From Sphingomonas sp. (GTDB taxonomy: Bacteria; Pseudomonadota; Alphaproteobacteria; Sphingomonadales; Sphingomonadaceae), in contig NZ_JAFKLZ010000001.1 in the NCBI RefSeq assembly GCF_017304615.1, forward strand, positions 496,001-560,000: a DNA stretch of 64,000 bases, in the 5' to 3' direction. The translations under genes and the position numbers were made by a program. Below are positions 1-8,081 of the stretch, piece by piece. Below the pieces are notes generated by a model. It saw nothing but the letters and a program-made list of their open reading frames with translations, had not been told where the DNA came from and made no database searches. Positions within the stretch are counted from its first letter, which is position 1; the number at the start of each line of letters is the position of its first letter.

Positions 1-1
1 C

Positions 2-556
2 CGACTCGACATTCTGGTGAACAATGCCGGCGTCGGCTATCTGTTCGGCCCTCTGGTCGATGCGACGCAGGAGATGTGGGACACGGTGCTGAACGTGAAC
101 CTGCGCGGTGCGTTCTTCGCGACCAAGCATGCGGTGCGTCAGATGCTTAAGCAGGATGTTCAATCCGGTTGGGGACGCGGCCGCGTGGTGTCGATCGGCA
201 GCCGGGGTTCGAAATCGGGGTCGGCGCTGACCTCTTCCTATATCGCGTCGAAACATGGGCTGGTCGGGCTTACCCGGTCGGCCGCAATCGAGCTGGGTCC
301 GGAACAGATCACCGTCAACGCGGTCTGCCCAAATCACGTAACGACCGGCCTCGGCAGTTGGCAGAACGAGTTCATGGCCAAAGCGCGGGGGCAGACGCTG
401 GAGGACTATATGGCGGCGATGCGGTCGCGTATTCCGCTGGGCCGGGTCGGCGAGCCGAGCGACACCGCCAATGCCTGCGCTTTCCTTTGCTCCGGTCAGG
501 CGCGCTTCATCACCGGCGAAGCGATGAACGTGTCGGGCGGCGAGGAAATGCACTGA
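2..556 (+). CDS. SDR family NAD(P)-dependent oxidoreductase, 5'-truncated by the window edge
   Basis: The open frame runs from the first bases of the window, so the N-terminal nucleotide-binding half lies outside it. The visible part opens with the SDR motif NNAG and carries the catalytic Tyr-x-x-x-Lys (YIASK near residue 78) with a preceding Ser-rich strand, followed by a PG-type loop and the typical C-terminal 'MNVSGGE' end. SDRs of this class interconvert alcohols and ketones with NAD(P)H. The substrate cannot be read from the sequence. The GTG at 17 is internal to the family core and is not a start. It ends 21 bases before the convergent GlcG-like gene. Confidence 0.9.
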   Translation, partial: RLDILVNNAGVGYLFGPLVDATQEMWDTVLNVNLRGAFFATKHAVRQMLKQDVQSGWGRGRVVSIGSRGSKSGSALTSSYIASKHGLVGLTRSAAIELGPEQITVNAVCPNHVTTGLGSWQNEFMAKARGQTLEDYMAAMRSRIPLGRVGEPSDTANACAFLCSGQARFITGEAMNVSGGEEMH

Positions 557-577
557 TCCCCGTCGCTCGCGCTGCTG

Positions 578-985
578 TCAGATCGCGTCCAGCGCCTCCA
601 GGGCGGCAGCGGCGATCCGCTCGTCCTGTTCGGGATTGCCGCCCGATATGCCGACCGCCCCGGCCACCGCACCATCCTTGGCCCGAACCGGCTGCCCGCC
701 GGCCATCGGCAGATAGTCGGTGAGAGCAAGCAATGCCGGGTCCGCGGCCACGCGATCCGCCAGGACGCGACTGGGCGCTCGCAGCAGCGCCGCGGTGCGC
801 GCCTTGCGGAGCGCGACGTCGCCGGTCAGCATCCCGGCGCCATCCATGCGATGCAGCGCAAGAGCATGGCCGGCGGCATCGGCCACCGCCACGCTAACCG
901 CCAGCCCTTCGCGCGCAGCGGCGGCCAGCCCGGCATCGATCATCGCCCTGGCGTCGGCTCCGTCGATAAATGGCTTGAATTGCAT
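578..985 (-). CDS. GlcG/HbpS (DUF336) family heme-binding-like protein
   Basis: This is a protein of about 135 residues matching the GlcG/HbpS fold: an N-terminal helix rich in Ala, a 'VSVAVADAAGHALALHRMDGA' type strand-turn region near residues 30-48, an 'A..KARTAALL' helix and the C-terminal 'AVGISGGNPEQDE' glycine turn. Relatives bind heme or small ligands, or sit next to oxidoreductases without a proven role. I start it at the ATG at 985, where the family begins; 15 extra codons upstream in frame look non-homologous. It is divergent from the GntR gene at 1021 with only 35 bases between, so both may share control. Confidence 0.85.
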   Translation of the reverse strand: MQFKPFIDGADARAMIDAGLAAAAREGLAVSVAVADAAGHALALHRMDGAGMLTGDVALRKARTAALLRAPSRVLADRVAADPALLALTDYLPMAGGQPVRAKDGAVAGAVGISGGNPEQDERIAAAALEALDAI

Positions 986-1020
986 CAGTGTAAAACCTTT
1001 CTTGTTGCTAGCCGCGTTGG

Positions 1021-1863
1021 ATGAGCGCACCGCTCCCCGAGATTCCGGAGCGGCGGATACCGATGCCAGAAGGGGGAGAGAGTTTCTTGCCGAGTGAAAC
1101 TGGGGACGTCGTAGCCGTCGATCGCGGCCAGGCCGTGCCGCTGTATCATCAGATATTCCTGCAATTGCGCGAGGAAATCACCAGCGGTGAACGCGCGTTC
1201 GGCTCCCGCATGCCGACCGAGCAGGAGCTCTCCGCCCAGTTCGGCGTATCTCGCATCACCGCGCGCCGCGCGCTGGACGAACTCGCCGAAAACCATCTTG
1301 TCGCACGCAAGCGGCGTGTCGGGACGACGGTAGTGTTTCGTTCGCCGGCCAAGCCGATCCAGGGCAATATCGAGCAAGCGCTCGATTCGCTGCTGACCTT
1401 TGGTCGGGCGACCAAGGTGAAGCTGCTGGAGGTCGAGACGGTACCGGCGCGGGCGCCGATCGACGAGGCGCTGGAAATTCCCGGCAACAGCGATGTGTTG
1501 CGCGTGGTGCGCGTCCGCTGGCTGGAGGATCAGCCGGTGGGGTATTTCATCAGCTATATTCCCGTCGCCTTGGGGGCGGGAATGACTCGCGCGAAGCTCA
1601 AGTCGACGCCGATGCTCGCCCTGCTTGAAGAGGCCGGAGTGCATATAGGATCGGCGCGGCAGACGATTTCCGCGACGCTGGCGGACGCGGCCCTGTCCGC
1701 GGTGTTGCAGGTGGATATTGGATCGCCGATCCTGCGCGTGAGCCGAACGGTGCTCGATACCAAGGGCGCGCCCGTCCAGCACATATTGGCTCAATATCGG
1801 TCCGACCGGTACCAGATCCGTCTCGATCTCAATTCTCCCAGTTCGGCGGCGCAGCTTCTATAA
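1021..1863 (+). CDS. GntR family transcriptional regulator, HutC/FarR type with UTRA domain
   Basis: A 280-residue regulator. Residues about 40-105 form the GntR winged helix ('PLYHQIFLQLREEI', then 'MPTEQELSAQFGVSRITARRALDEL'). Residues about 130-275 fit the UTRA ligand-binding domain. Family members repress catabolic operons until a pathway intermediate binds. An internal ATG at residue 15 is an alternative start. It stands between the GlcG-like gene and the VOC/methyltransferase genes and is the only regulator in the first 11 kb, so it is the best candidate to control the imide-type operons at 4.5-11.3 kb. That link is inference. Confidence 0.9.
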   Translation: MSAPLPEIPERRIPMPEGGESFLPSETGDVVAVDRGQAVPLYHQIFLQLREEITSGERAFGSRMPTEQELSAQFGVSRITARRALDELAENHLVARKRRVGTTVVFRSPAKPIQGNIEQALDSLLTFGRATKVKLLEVETVPARAPIDEALEIPGNSDVLRVVRVRWLEDQPVGYFISYIPVALGAGMTRAKLKSTPMLALLEEAGVHIGSARQTISATLADAALSAVLQVDIGSPILRVSRTVLDTKGAPVQHILAQYRSDRYQIRLDLNSPSSAAQLL

Positions 1864-1871
1864 CGCAGCCT

Positions 1872-1900
1872 CTATTTGACATATAGATATAACAAAATAG
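1872..1900. promoter_or_regulatory. AT-rich inverted repeat, candidate GntR operator/promoter
   Basis: In the 81-base gap before the VOC gene an AT-rich stretch is bounded by CTATTT and AAATAG and contains TTGACATATAG. The TATGTCA core (read on the minus strand) recurs before the methyltransferase gene at 2890-2896, and a shorter CTATATCAAAT variant lies at 8027-8037. A regulatory role is inferred only. Confidence 0.35.
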
Positions 1901-1944
1901 CCGTTGTATCCAGTCGCTCCAACTGACACAGATGGGGCGCGGGC

Positions 1945-2877
1945 ATGAGCGACTGGACCACCTTCACTGATCCAGAACTGATCCGCATCGTGGCGACGAC
2001 CGCTTCGGTGCCTGACCTGGACGCGGCGGAAGCCGCCTATACAGGCTTTCTAGACTATCGCGTGGTTGAGCGAGGAGGGGTCGCTCCGTCGCTCGCCGAT
2101 CATTGGGGTGTTCCCGGCACCGCCGGCGCGCGCTGCCTCACGCTTCGCGCGGCCGGCGAGGCCGACACCTTCGTCCGGCTGATCGAGGCGCCGGCCATTC
2201 CGGGATACCGCCCGCTCACGACATTCGGCTGGAACGCCTTCGAGATCATCGTCGATGACGTGCATGCGTTGGCCGACCGGCTCGCGGACTCGCCGTTCGA
2301 GATCATTGGACCGCCCAAGCCACTTGCGTTCATGCCGTCGATCGTCGCCATGCAGGTGATCGGTCCGGGCGGCGAGTGCCTGTACTTCACGATGGAAAGC
2401 GGCGATCGAGAAACCTCGATCCTGCCGCCGCCGACGGGGTTCGTCGGACGGACCTTCATCGTAGTGTGCGCCGGACCGAATTTCACGTCGATGCTGCGCT
2501 GGTATGTCGACCGCTTCGCTTTGCGCGAACGGCCGGTGCGGCAAAGCAAGGTCGACATCATCCAGCGAGCGCAGGGGCTTTCCCGTGACCACGCCATCGA
2601 GCTGAGCGCGATCGGCATGCGCCAACGCGGAAATCTGCTGGAACTTGACGGCTATTCCCATGGGCCGGGAAGGGTTGCCACCGACCGGCCGGCGCACCCC
2701 GGCATGCTGCCGCCTGGCAACGCGATGGTCAGCTTGGAAGTGAGTGACCTGGCCCTTGTCGCCGACCTCGCCGGGGCAATGCCGGTACTTCGCGAGGAAG
2801 CGGTTTATCGTGAACGTCGTTCCTGCACGGTCAGGGGGCCGGCGGGAGAATTGCTAGAACTGATCGAGTCTCGTTAA
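1945..2877 (+). CDS. VOC superfamily protein, two-domain, probably without the metal site
   Basis: A 310-residue protein with two glyoxalase/dioxygenase (VOC) repeats, about residues 12-155 and 170-308. Each ends with a glutamate-like strand ('GGECLYFTM' and 'GELLELIES'). The His residues expected at the metal positions of type I extradiol dioxygenases are not in place: the second module starts 'RTFIVVCAG' rather than with a His, and the middle strand is 'AMVSLEVSD'. It may therefore not be a ring-cleaving enzyme and could bind a ligand or do metal-independent chemistry. The next gene is a methyltransferase 84 bases downstream. Confidence 0.8.
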   Translation: MSDWTTFTDPELIRIVATTASVPDLDAAEAAYTGFLDYRVVERGGVAPSLADHWGVPGTAGARCLTLRAAGEADTFVRLIEAPAIPGYRPLTTFGWNAFEIIVDDVHALADRLADSPFEIIGPPKPLAFMPSIVAMQVIGPGGECLYFTMESGDRETSILPPPTGFVGRTFIVVCAGPNFTSMLRWYVDRFALRERPVRQSKVDIIQRAQGLSRDHAIELSAIGMRQRGNLLELDGYSHGPGRVATDRPAHPGMLPPGNAMVSLEVSDLALVADLAGAMPVLREEAVYRERRSCTVRGPAGELLELIESR

Positions 2878-2961
2878 TTGTACTAACAGTATGTCATATT
2901 ACTTGCGATCGAGGGCGGCTCGTGGTTTCTTCGCGCCATTGGCCCTCGATAGGAGTCGACG

Positions 2962-4092
2962 ATGAACGTTCGCGACGTGCAGCACGCCATGCTGCCGGAA
3001 ACCAGCACGGAAGAGCGGAGCCGGCAGGAAGCCGTTGTCGCGCTCAGGAAGCTGCTCAACGCCCGGGTGCGTCCCCGCAACATCGATATGTTCGAGAGCG
3101 AGGCCCGTCCTGCCTTTCTCGCAACGCAAGGCCGCGTGCCGCAATCTCCCGACGAGGTGCGTCAGGCGTTCCTCATGTCCCCCGCCTATCGCCGGTGGAG
3201 CGCCGCCAACCGTGCGGCGCAGGAAATGATCTGGGTGTCGGTGGGCGAGCCCATCTATCGCGATCTAGACCGGATGCGCGGCGCGGCGCGGTCGCTGATC
3301 GAGGCCGAGGATCGCAAGGGTAGCCTGTCGTTGAACCCGGACTACGATCCTTCGCCCGAAGTCGCCGCGGTCGACATCCACTTGCAGCCGGGCGGCTATG
3401 CCATGGACCGGGACCCCGGCGATGTGATCGCGGGCGCGCTATATGAATGTGGCGGCAACGTGTTTTCCTTCGGCCAGGGCATTGGCCGAGGCGACAGCAA
3501 GGCCGGTGTCGTCATCCGTCTGCTCGACGAGCATTTCGGCGGCTTCCGGCCAGCGCGCATCCTCGACATCGGCTGTTCGGCAGGGGCCGCCTCGGCCGCT
3601 TACGCCGAGCATTATTCCGAGGCCGAGGTTCACGCGATCGACATCGGCGCCGGAATGTTGCGCTATGCCCATGCGCGCGCAGAATCGCTCGGCGTCGCGG
3701 TTCATTTCCACCAGATGGACGCAACGGCGATGACTTTCGCCGACGAAAGCTTCGATCTGGTCGTGTCGCACAACGTCATGCACGAGATCGGGCAGGAAAA
3801 GCGTCGCGCGATGATGCGCGAGGCGTGGCGGCTGGTCCGGCCTGGCGGCATCGTGATCCATCAGGATGTCGCGATCCGCGATCAGCCGACCTTGGTCCAT
3901 CAGGTCGAGCGCGATTGGGACACCCATTTCAACGGCGAGGTGCATTGGAATACCTATGCTACTGCCGATCTTCGCAGCGACATGATCGCCGCCGGCTTCG
4001 CCGAGACCGAGGTGAAGGAGCACGACCTCGCCGCGCTGCAGGGCTTTGCCGGTAACCGCTGGTATGCGATCAGCGCGAGGAAACCGGCATGA
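2962..4092 (+). CDS. class I SAM-dependent methyltransferase with an extra N-terminal domain
   Basis: A 376-residue protein. The C-terminal half (about 190-340) is a Rossmann methyltransferase: motif I 'ILDIGCSAGAAS', acidic strand 'VHAIDIGAGML', 'FHQMDATAMTF', and motif IV-like 'FDLVVSHNVMHEI' followed by 'LVRPGGIVIHQD'. The first 180 residues are a helical domain I do not recognise; it may confer substrate binding. A GGAG ribosome site precedes the ATG. The stop overlaps the start of the next small gene by ATGA, so they are co-translated. The methyl acceptor is unknown. Confidence 0.88.
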   Translation: MNVRDVQHAMLPETSTEERSRQEAVVALRKLLNARVRPRNIDMFESEARPAFLATQGRVPQSPDEVRQAFLMSPAYRRWSAANRAAQEMIWVSVGEPIYRDLDRMRGAARSLIEAEDRKGSLSLNPDYDPSPEVAAVDIHLQPGGYAMDRDPGDVIAGALYECGGNVFSFGQGIGRGDSKAGVVIRLLDEHFGGFRPARILDIGCSAGAASAAYAEHYSEAEVHAIDIGAGMLRYAHARAESLGVAVHFHQMDATAMTFADESFDLVVSHNVMHEIGQEKRRAMMREAWRLVRPGGIVIHQDVAIRDQPTLVHQVERDWDTHFNGEVHWNTYATADLRSDMIAAGFAETEVKEHDLAALQGFAGNRWYAISARKPA

Positions 4093-4421
4093 TGGCGACC
4101 AGCACCGAGGCGCTGATTGCCCTGATTACCTCGGCGCGCGGGGAGCGGCCTCAATCCATGGCCAGCACGGAAGCCGAGGAGGTTCTCACCGTCGCGCTGG
4201 CGCTTCTGGTTGAACTGTCGGTGTCAAACGACCGGATAGATCGGCTGGAGCGTATGGTCGCCGACCTCAGAGGCGAACCGGTCGCGGCTTTGCGCGACGT
4301 CCGCTACGACGGGGACGCCGCGCGGGAGCGGCGGGAGGCGACGGAAGCATTGCTGGTCCGGGCGATGCGCATCTTCCTCGATCCGCGCGTGCAGGCAACG
4401 ACCCCGTCAGTGGTGATCTGA
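4089..4421 (+). CDS. small hypothetical protein, probably helical
   Basis: A 110-residue protein that I do not recognise. It is rich in Glu, Arg, Ala and Leu, with heptad-like stretches around residues 40-65 ('ALLVELSVSNDRIDRLERMV') and 75-100, so it is likely all helical and perhaps dimeric. Its ATG overlaps the methyltransferase stop (ATGA), which strongly supports translation and a shared role, perhaps as a partner subunit. It is followed by a good hairpin terminator. Confidence 0.65.
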   Translation: MMATSTEALIALITSARGERPQSMASTEAEEVLTVALALLVELSVSNDRIDRLERMVADLRGEPVAALRDVRYDGDAARERREATEALLVRAMRIFLDPRVQATTPSVVI

Positions 4422-4458
4422 TTTCGCGCAACCGTCGCAACGACTGCGACGGGCGTCA

Positions 4459-4491
4459 GGGCTCGGCCGGTTCGTGCGGCCGAGCCCTTTT
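4459..4491 (+). terminator. Rho-independent terminator
   Basis: An 11-base perfect stem (GGGCTCGGCCG at 4459-4469 paired with CGGCCGAGCCC at 4477-4487), a 7-base loop and TTTT directly after. It lies in the convergent gap between the small plus-strand gene and the deacetylase gene. Confidence 0.85.
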
Positions 4492-4492
4492 G

Positions 4493-5422
4493 CTATTCCG
4501 CCTGCGGGCGCCAGGCGTCGATCAACTCGCCTGCGGTGGCGAACCAAGTCGCGTCATCGCCGGCCAGACGCGCGAGCAGCCCTTCGAATGCATCCATGCG
4601 ATAGGGCAGCCCCGTGATATAGGGCGTCAGCGTGAAAGGCAGGACGCGGCCCGCACCATATCGCGCTGATTCCACCTTCAGCCAGTCGAGCGCGTCCCCG
4701 ACCTGCTGCGCGACGCTGTCCATCGATTGCTGCTGGACCGCGATCATTTGACGGTCCGACAATTCGTGGTTGAACGGCACGCTGACGATGGTCCCTGCCT
4801 CGGTTGTCGCGATATAGGGCAGATCGTCGTTCACCCAGTCGCACATATAGTCGAAGCCTGCCTCGACCAGCAGACGCGGCGTGTTGAAGCTTTGCGAGCG
4901 GGCGATCGATTGCCAGCCGCGCGGTACTGTGCCGATCGCTTTGGTCAGCTTGTCGCGCGCTTCGGTGATGATCGAACGTTCCTCATCCTCCGGCAGGCTG
5001 CCGTCGATGGTCGCATTCATGTCGGTGGCGTGCGCGATGATCTCATGGCCGCCCGACACTATGTCGGCGACGATGGACGGATAGCGGTCCGCGATGGCCG
5101 AGTTGACCGCGACCGTGGCCTTCACGCCCGCGTTCGCGAAGGCGTCTAGCAGCCGATAGAAGCCAACCCGCGTGCCATATTCGCGTGCGGTGTAGTGCCG
5201 ATAGTCGGGATAGGGCGTGACCATGTGGCCCGGCGCCCGGAAGGGCTTGTCGTTGGGTAGAATCGGGAACCATTCGAGGTTGACGAGAAGGGTGACCGCG
5301 ACCGCCTTGCCGCCCGGCCAGGCGATCGGCTTGCGAGCCGGCATCGGCGAGGGAGCATACAGGCCGTGGTCCATGCCCTCGCGGCGTTGGGAATATTCCA
5401 GGTAAGCCGGATCGAGCGTCAT
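4493..5422 (-). CDS. polysaccharide deacetylase-fold hydrolase (PuuE/imidase-like), copy 2
   Basis: About 309 residues starting at the ATG at 5422, which overlaps the stop of the preceding gene by ATGA; the open frame extends upstream but only as a shadow. The NodB-type barrel is recognisable ('AVAVTLLVNLEWFPI', 'GGHEIIAHATDMNATI', 'PRGWQSIARSQSFNTPRLL'). The Asp-Asp of true sugar deacetylases is replaced by Asn-Leu-Glu, as in the allantoinase/cyclic-imidase branch. Members of that branch hydrolyse cyclic amides, not sugars. It is last in a four-gene operon with an amidase and an HMG-CoA-lyase-like gene, so a ring-opening role is likely. The substrate is not known. Confidence 0.85.
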   Translation of the reverse strand: MTLDPAYLEYSQRREGMDHGLYAPSPMPARKPIAWPGGKAVAVTLLVNLEWFPILPNDKPFRAPGHMVTPYPDYRHYTAREYGTRVGFYRLLDAFANAGVKATVAVNSAIADRYPSIVADIVSGGHEIIAHATDMNATIDGSLPEDEERSIITEARDKLTKAIGTVPRGWQSIARSQSFNTPRLLVEAGFDYMCDWVNDDLPYIATTEAGTIVSVPFNHELSDRQMIAVQQQSMDSVAQQVGDALDWLKVESARYGAGRVLPFTLTPYITGLPYRMDAFEGLLARLAGDDATWFATAGELIDAWRPQAE

Positions 5423-6363
5423 GCCGCTGCTCCCCCGCTGTACCGCGCGGCATCGGCCGCTACCGCATCGTAATAGCCAGATGAAAGGAAATGGTCGGCG
5501 ATGTCGCCCGACCGGGTGATCCACGCGCGGCCGTCAGCAGCGATGTGGCGCAAGACCTCCACAAAGGGGCCGATCCGGTGCGGCTGGCCGATCAGGTAGG
5601 AGTGGAGCGGAATGCACATGACGGTACCGCCTGGGCCGTCCGCCGCCTCGCCCTCGGCCGCCAGGCGTTCGTACTGGCGGATCAGCGTGTCCGCGTATTC
5701 ACGCGGACTCATGTTGTAGACGAAGAATCCATAATGGTCGTTCACCTCGATGCTATAGGGCATCGACACCAGGTTGCCCTGCTTCACATGGACCGGTGCC
5801 GGCTGGTCGTCGTGATAGAGATCGCAAGTATAGGTCATGCCATATTCGGCGATCAGGTCGAGCGTGCGCGGCGTGTGCGTCAGTGCCGGCGCCAGCCAGC
5901 CCTTGATCGTCTGCCCGGTGGCGTCGCGTACCGTGCGGATCGAATCCTCGATGATCGCGCGCTCCTGCGCCTCGTCCATGCCGTAGCTGTAGCGGGTGTT
6001 GTAGATACCGTGGCTGAAGAATTCCCAGCCCAGGGCGTTCGCATCGGCAACCACGTCCGGGTGATGCTGGCAAAGCGCGACCGACAGCGACACCGACCCC
6101 TTGAAGCCATGTTTTTCCATTACCTCGGCCATGCGCCAATGGCCGATGCGGTTGGCATAGTCGCGATGGCCGTAGCCGACCACATCGGGATGAGGTTTGG
6201 GCCAGCTCTTGCGCTGCGGATTGGCGGGCGGGTCGATCTCGTAGAATTCGAGATTGGGGGATACCCAGACCGCGACCTTGCCGCCGCCCGGCCATTCCAG
6301 TTTCGTCCGGTCGCGATAGGGCCGGAAGTCGTAGAGGCCGGGATTCTTCTCGCCCTCGCGCAT
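5419..6363 (-). CDS. polysaccharide deacetylase-fold hydrolase (PuuE/imidase-like), copy 1
   Basis: A 314-residue paralogue of the next gene in the operon. It shows 'VAVWVSPNLEFYEID' at the first motif, 'GWEFFSHGIYNTRYSYGM' at the His motif, and 'KGWLAPALTHTPRTLDL' further on. The first motif has Asn-Leu-Glu in place of the Asp pair of chitin or peptidoglycan deacetylases, which places it with allantoinase/imidase-like enzymes. No signal peptide is seen, so it is cytosolic. The start shares one base with the amidase stop (TGATG). Two copies side by side may form a hetero-oligomer or act on two substrates. Confidence 0.87.
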   Translation of the reverse strand: MREGEKNPGLYDFRPYRDRTKLEWPGGGKVAVWVSPNLEFYEIDPPANPQRKSWPKPHPDVVGYGHRDYANRIGHWRMAEVMEKHGFKGSVSLSVALCQHHPDVVADANALGWEFFSHGIYNTRYSYGMDEAQERAIIEDSIRTVRDATGQTIKGWLAPALTHTPRTLDLIAEYGMTYTCDLYHDDQPAPVHVKQGNLVSMPYSIEVNDHYGFFVYNMSPREYADTLIRQYERLAAEGEAADGPGGTVMCIPLHSYLIGQPHRIGPFVEVLRHIAADGRAWITRSGDIADHFLSSGYYDAVAADAARYSGGAAA

Positions 6364-7043
6364 CAGCGTTCCCCCAGCCAGTCGATCACCGCCTGCGCCG
6401 GCACGACATCGGCATATTTGAGCTGAAGGTCGGTGAGGTTGGCGAAGTGATAGCTTTCGTGCTTGTCGGCACAGGTCTCGATCGGGACGATGGTTCGATA
6501 GCCGCGGCTGAGGCTTTCGACCGCGGTGGCCCGTATGCAGCCCGAGGTCGAGCCGCCCGTCACCACCACGGTGTCGACCTTGTGCCAGACCAACAGGCTT
6601 TGCAGCGGCGTTTCGAAAAAGGCGGAGGGCATTCGCTTCGTGTAGATCGCATCCCTGTCGTGATCGATCTCACACCGGTCGTCGAAGGCATGACGGCGTG
6701 AGCCGTATTTGATGTTCTGCAGCGAATCGGGCGTGTCGGTGCGCGTGCCCCAGACCCCGGCGTCGCTCGCATCCTTCATATAGGCGACGTGTGTCCAGAT
6801 GACCGGCATCCCGCGTTCGCGGGCCATGTGCGATAGGGTGTTAACATATTCGATCTGGCGCGGGTCGGTTTCGTACGCGGTCTTGAATTCGTCGATGCGG
6901 GTATAGGCGTTCTGGAAATCGACGTTCACGATCGCGAGCTTTTCGCCGAACCCGAACCGCGCGCGCGCGGGATTGGCCATCACCTCCTCGAAGATTTGCC
7001 GGGCAGTCTTGTCCTCCCGGATCATCCTGGTGCCGATCGTCAT
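6363..7043 (-). CDS. isochorismatase-family cysteine hydrolase (amidase)
   Basis: A 226-residue enzyme with the family triad: Asp in 'IVNVDFQNAYT' (about residue 42), Lys in 'TKRMPSAF' (about 136) and Cys in 'GGSTSGCIRATAVES' (about 169). This family includes N-carbamoylsarcosine amidase, maleamate amidohydrolase and nicotinamidase, all of which cleave C-N amide bonds. It lies between the lyase and two imidase-like genes with overlapping starts and stops. Hydrolysis of a half-amide released by ring opening is the natural reading, but this is inference. Confidence 0.9.
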   Translation of the reverse strand: MTIGTRMIREDKTARQIFEEVMANPARARFGFGEKLAIVNVDFQNAYTRIDEFKTAYETDPRQIEYVNTLSHMARERGMPVIWTHVAYMKDASDAGVWGTRTDTPDSLQNIKYGSRRHAFDDRCEIDHDRDAIYTKRMPSAFFETPLQSLLVWHKVDTVVVTGGSTSGCIRATAVESLSRGYRTIVPIETCADKHESYHFANLTDLQLKYADVVPAQAVIDWLGER

Positions 7044-7996
7044 TCCGCAGCCTCCTTGGTACGCACGCGTTGTTCGGGGACGAAGCCGAGCGGAAGCCCG
7101 GCATCGGGCGTGAAGCCGTAGAGCGGCTCGCCGGGCAGCGCCTCCGCGACGATCTTGCGAACTTCGAGCAGCTTTCCGAGATCGATGCCGGTTCGGAGGC
7201 CCATCGCCTGGAGCATGAAAACCAGATCCTCGGTGACGATATTGCCGCTGGCGCCCGGTGCAAAGGGGCAGCCGCCGATCCCACCGAGCGAGGCGTCGAC
7301 CGTATCCAGGCCCATGTCGAGCGCGGCGAGCACGTTGGCGAGCCCAAGCCCGCGGGTATTGTGCAGGTGAATGCCGGTCAGCGCCTTGTCGCCCACGACG
7401 CCGCGTACCGCGCGGATCATGGATTTGACCGCGGCGGGGTCGGCGTAACCCGAGGTGTCCGAGAGGCCCACCTCGTCGCAGCCAGCCGCCATCAGCTGCT
7501 CGGCAAGTCCCAGAATCTGGTCGAGCGGGATAGCTCCCTCCAGCGTGCAGCCAAATACGGTGGACAGGCTGCCCTCGAAATGCGGGCGCCGGTCCTTCGG
7601 CAGTCCGGCGATCAACGCTGCGATGGCGCGCGCTTGCTCGATCACCTGAACATGCGTGCGGCGCAGATTGGCGAGGCTGTGCGTTTCCGATACCGACAGC
7701 GGCAGGGTGATTTTGTCAGCGCCCGCCGCGACGGCCGCCTGCGCCCCACGCAGGTTGGGTACCAGAACGGCCACGGCAAGTCCGGGAATTGACTTGGCAA
7801 ATGCGACGATTTCCGCAGTATCGGCGAGTTGAGGAAGGAGACCGGCGGGCACGAAGCTGCCTACCTCGATCTCGCGGACGCCCGCCGCCGCTTCGGCCGC
7901 TATCCATGCTTTCTTGGCGGCGGTCGGCATGGTCCGGACGATGCTTTGCAGGCCGTCGCGCGGCCCTACTTCGCTGACCAGAATATCGGATGTCAT
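7040..7996 (-). CDS. hydroxymethylglutaryl-CoA lyase-like enzyme (DRE-TIM family)
   Basis: A 318-residue HMGL-like barrel: N-terminal 'VSEVGPRDGLQS', His pair 'GIHLHNTRGLGLAN', and the lyase signature around 'GIGGCPFAPGASGNI' (about residue 240) carrying the catalytic Cys. Such enzymes cleave 3-hydroxy-3-methyl-acyl-CoA or citramalyl-CoA-like esters into a keto acid or acetoacetate and acetyl-CoA. I start it at the ATG at 7996 with GGAGG four bases ahead. It heads the minus-strand operon and is divergent from a family III CoA-transferase, its probable supplier of CoA ester. Confidence 0.92.
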   Translation of the reverse strand: MTSDILVSEVGPRDGLQSIVRTMPTAAKKAWIAAEAAAGVREIEVGSFVPAGLLPQLADTAEIVAFAKSIPGLAVAVLVPNLRGAQAAVAAGADKITLPLSVSETHSLANLRRTHVQVIEQARAIAALIAGLPKDRRPHFEGSLSTVFGCTLEGAIPLDQILGLAEQLMAAGCDEVGLSDTSGYADPAAVKSMIRAVRGVVGDKALTGIHLHNTRGLGLANVLAALDMGLDTVDASLGGIGGCPFAPGASGNIVTEDLVFMLQAMGLRTGIDLGKLLEVRKIVAEALPGEPLYGFTPDAGLPLGFVPEQRVRTKEAAE

Positions 7997-8081
7997 CAAA
8001 CCTCCGCTTGCTTTATTGTCCTATTTCTATATCAAATGGGAGTGGGCTGTCGAGACGCTGCGACGTAAAAGAGAAACAGGG

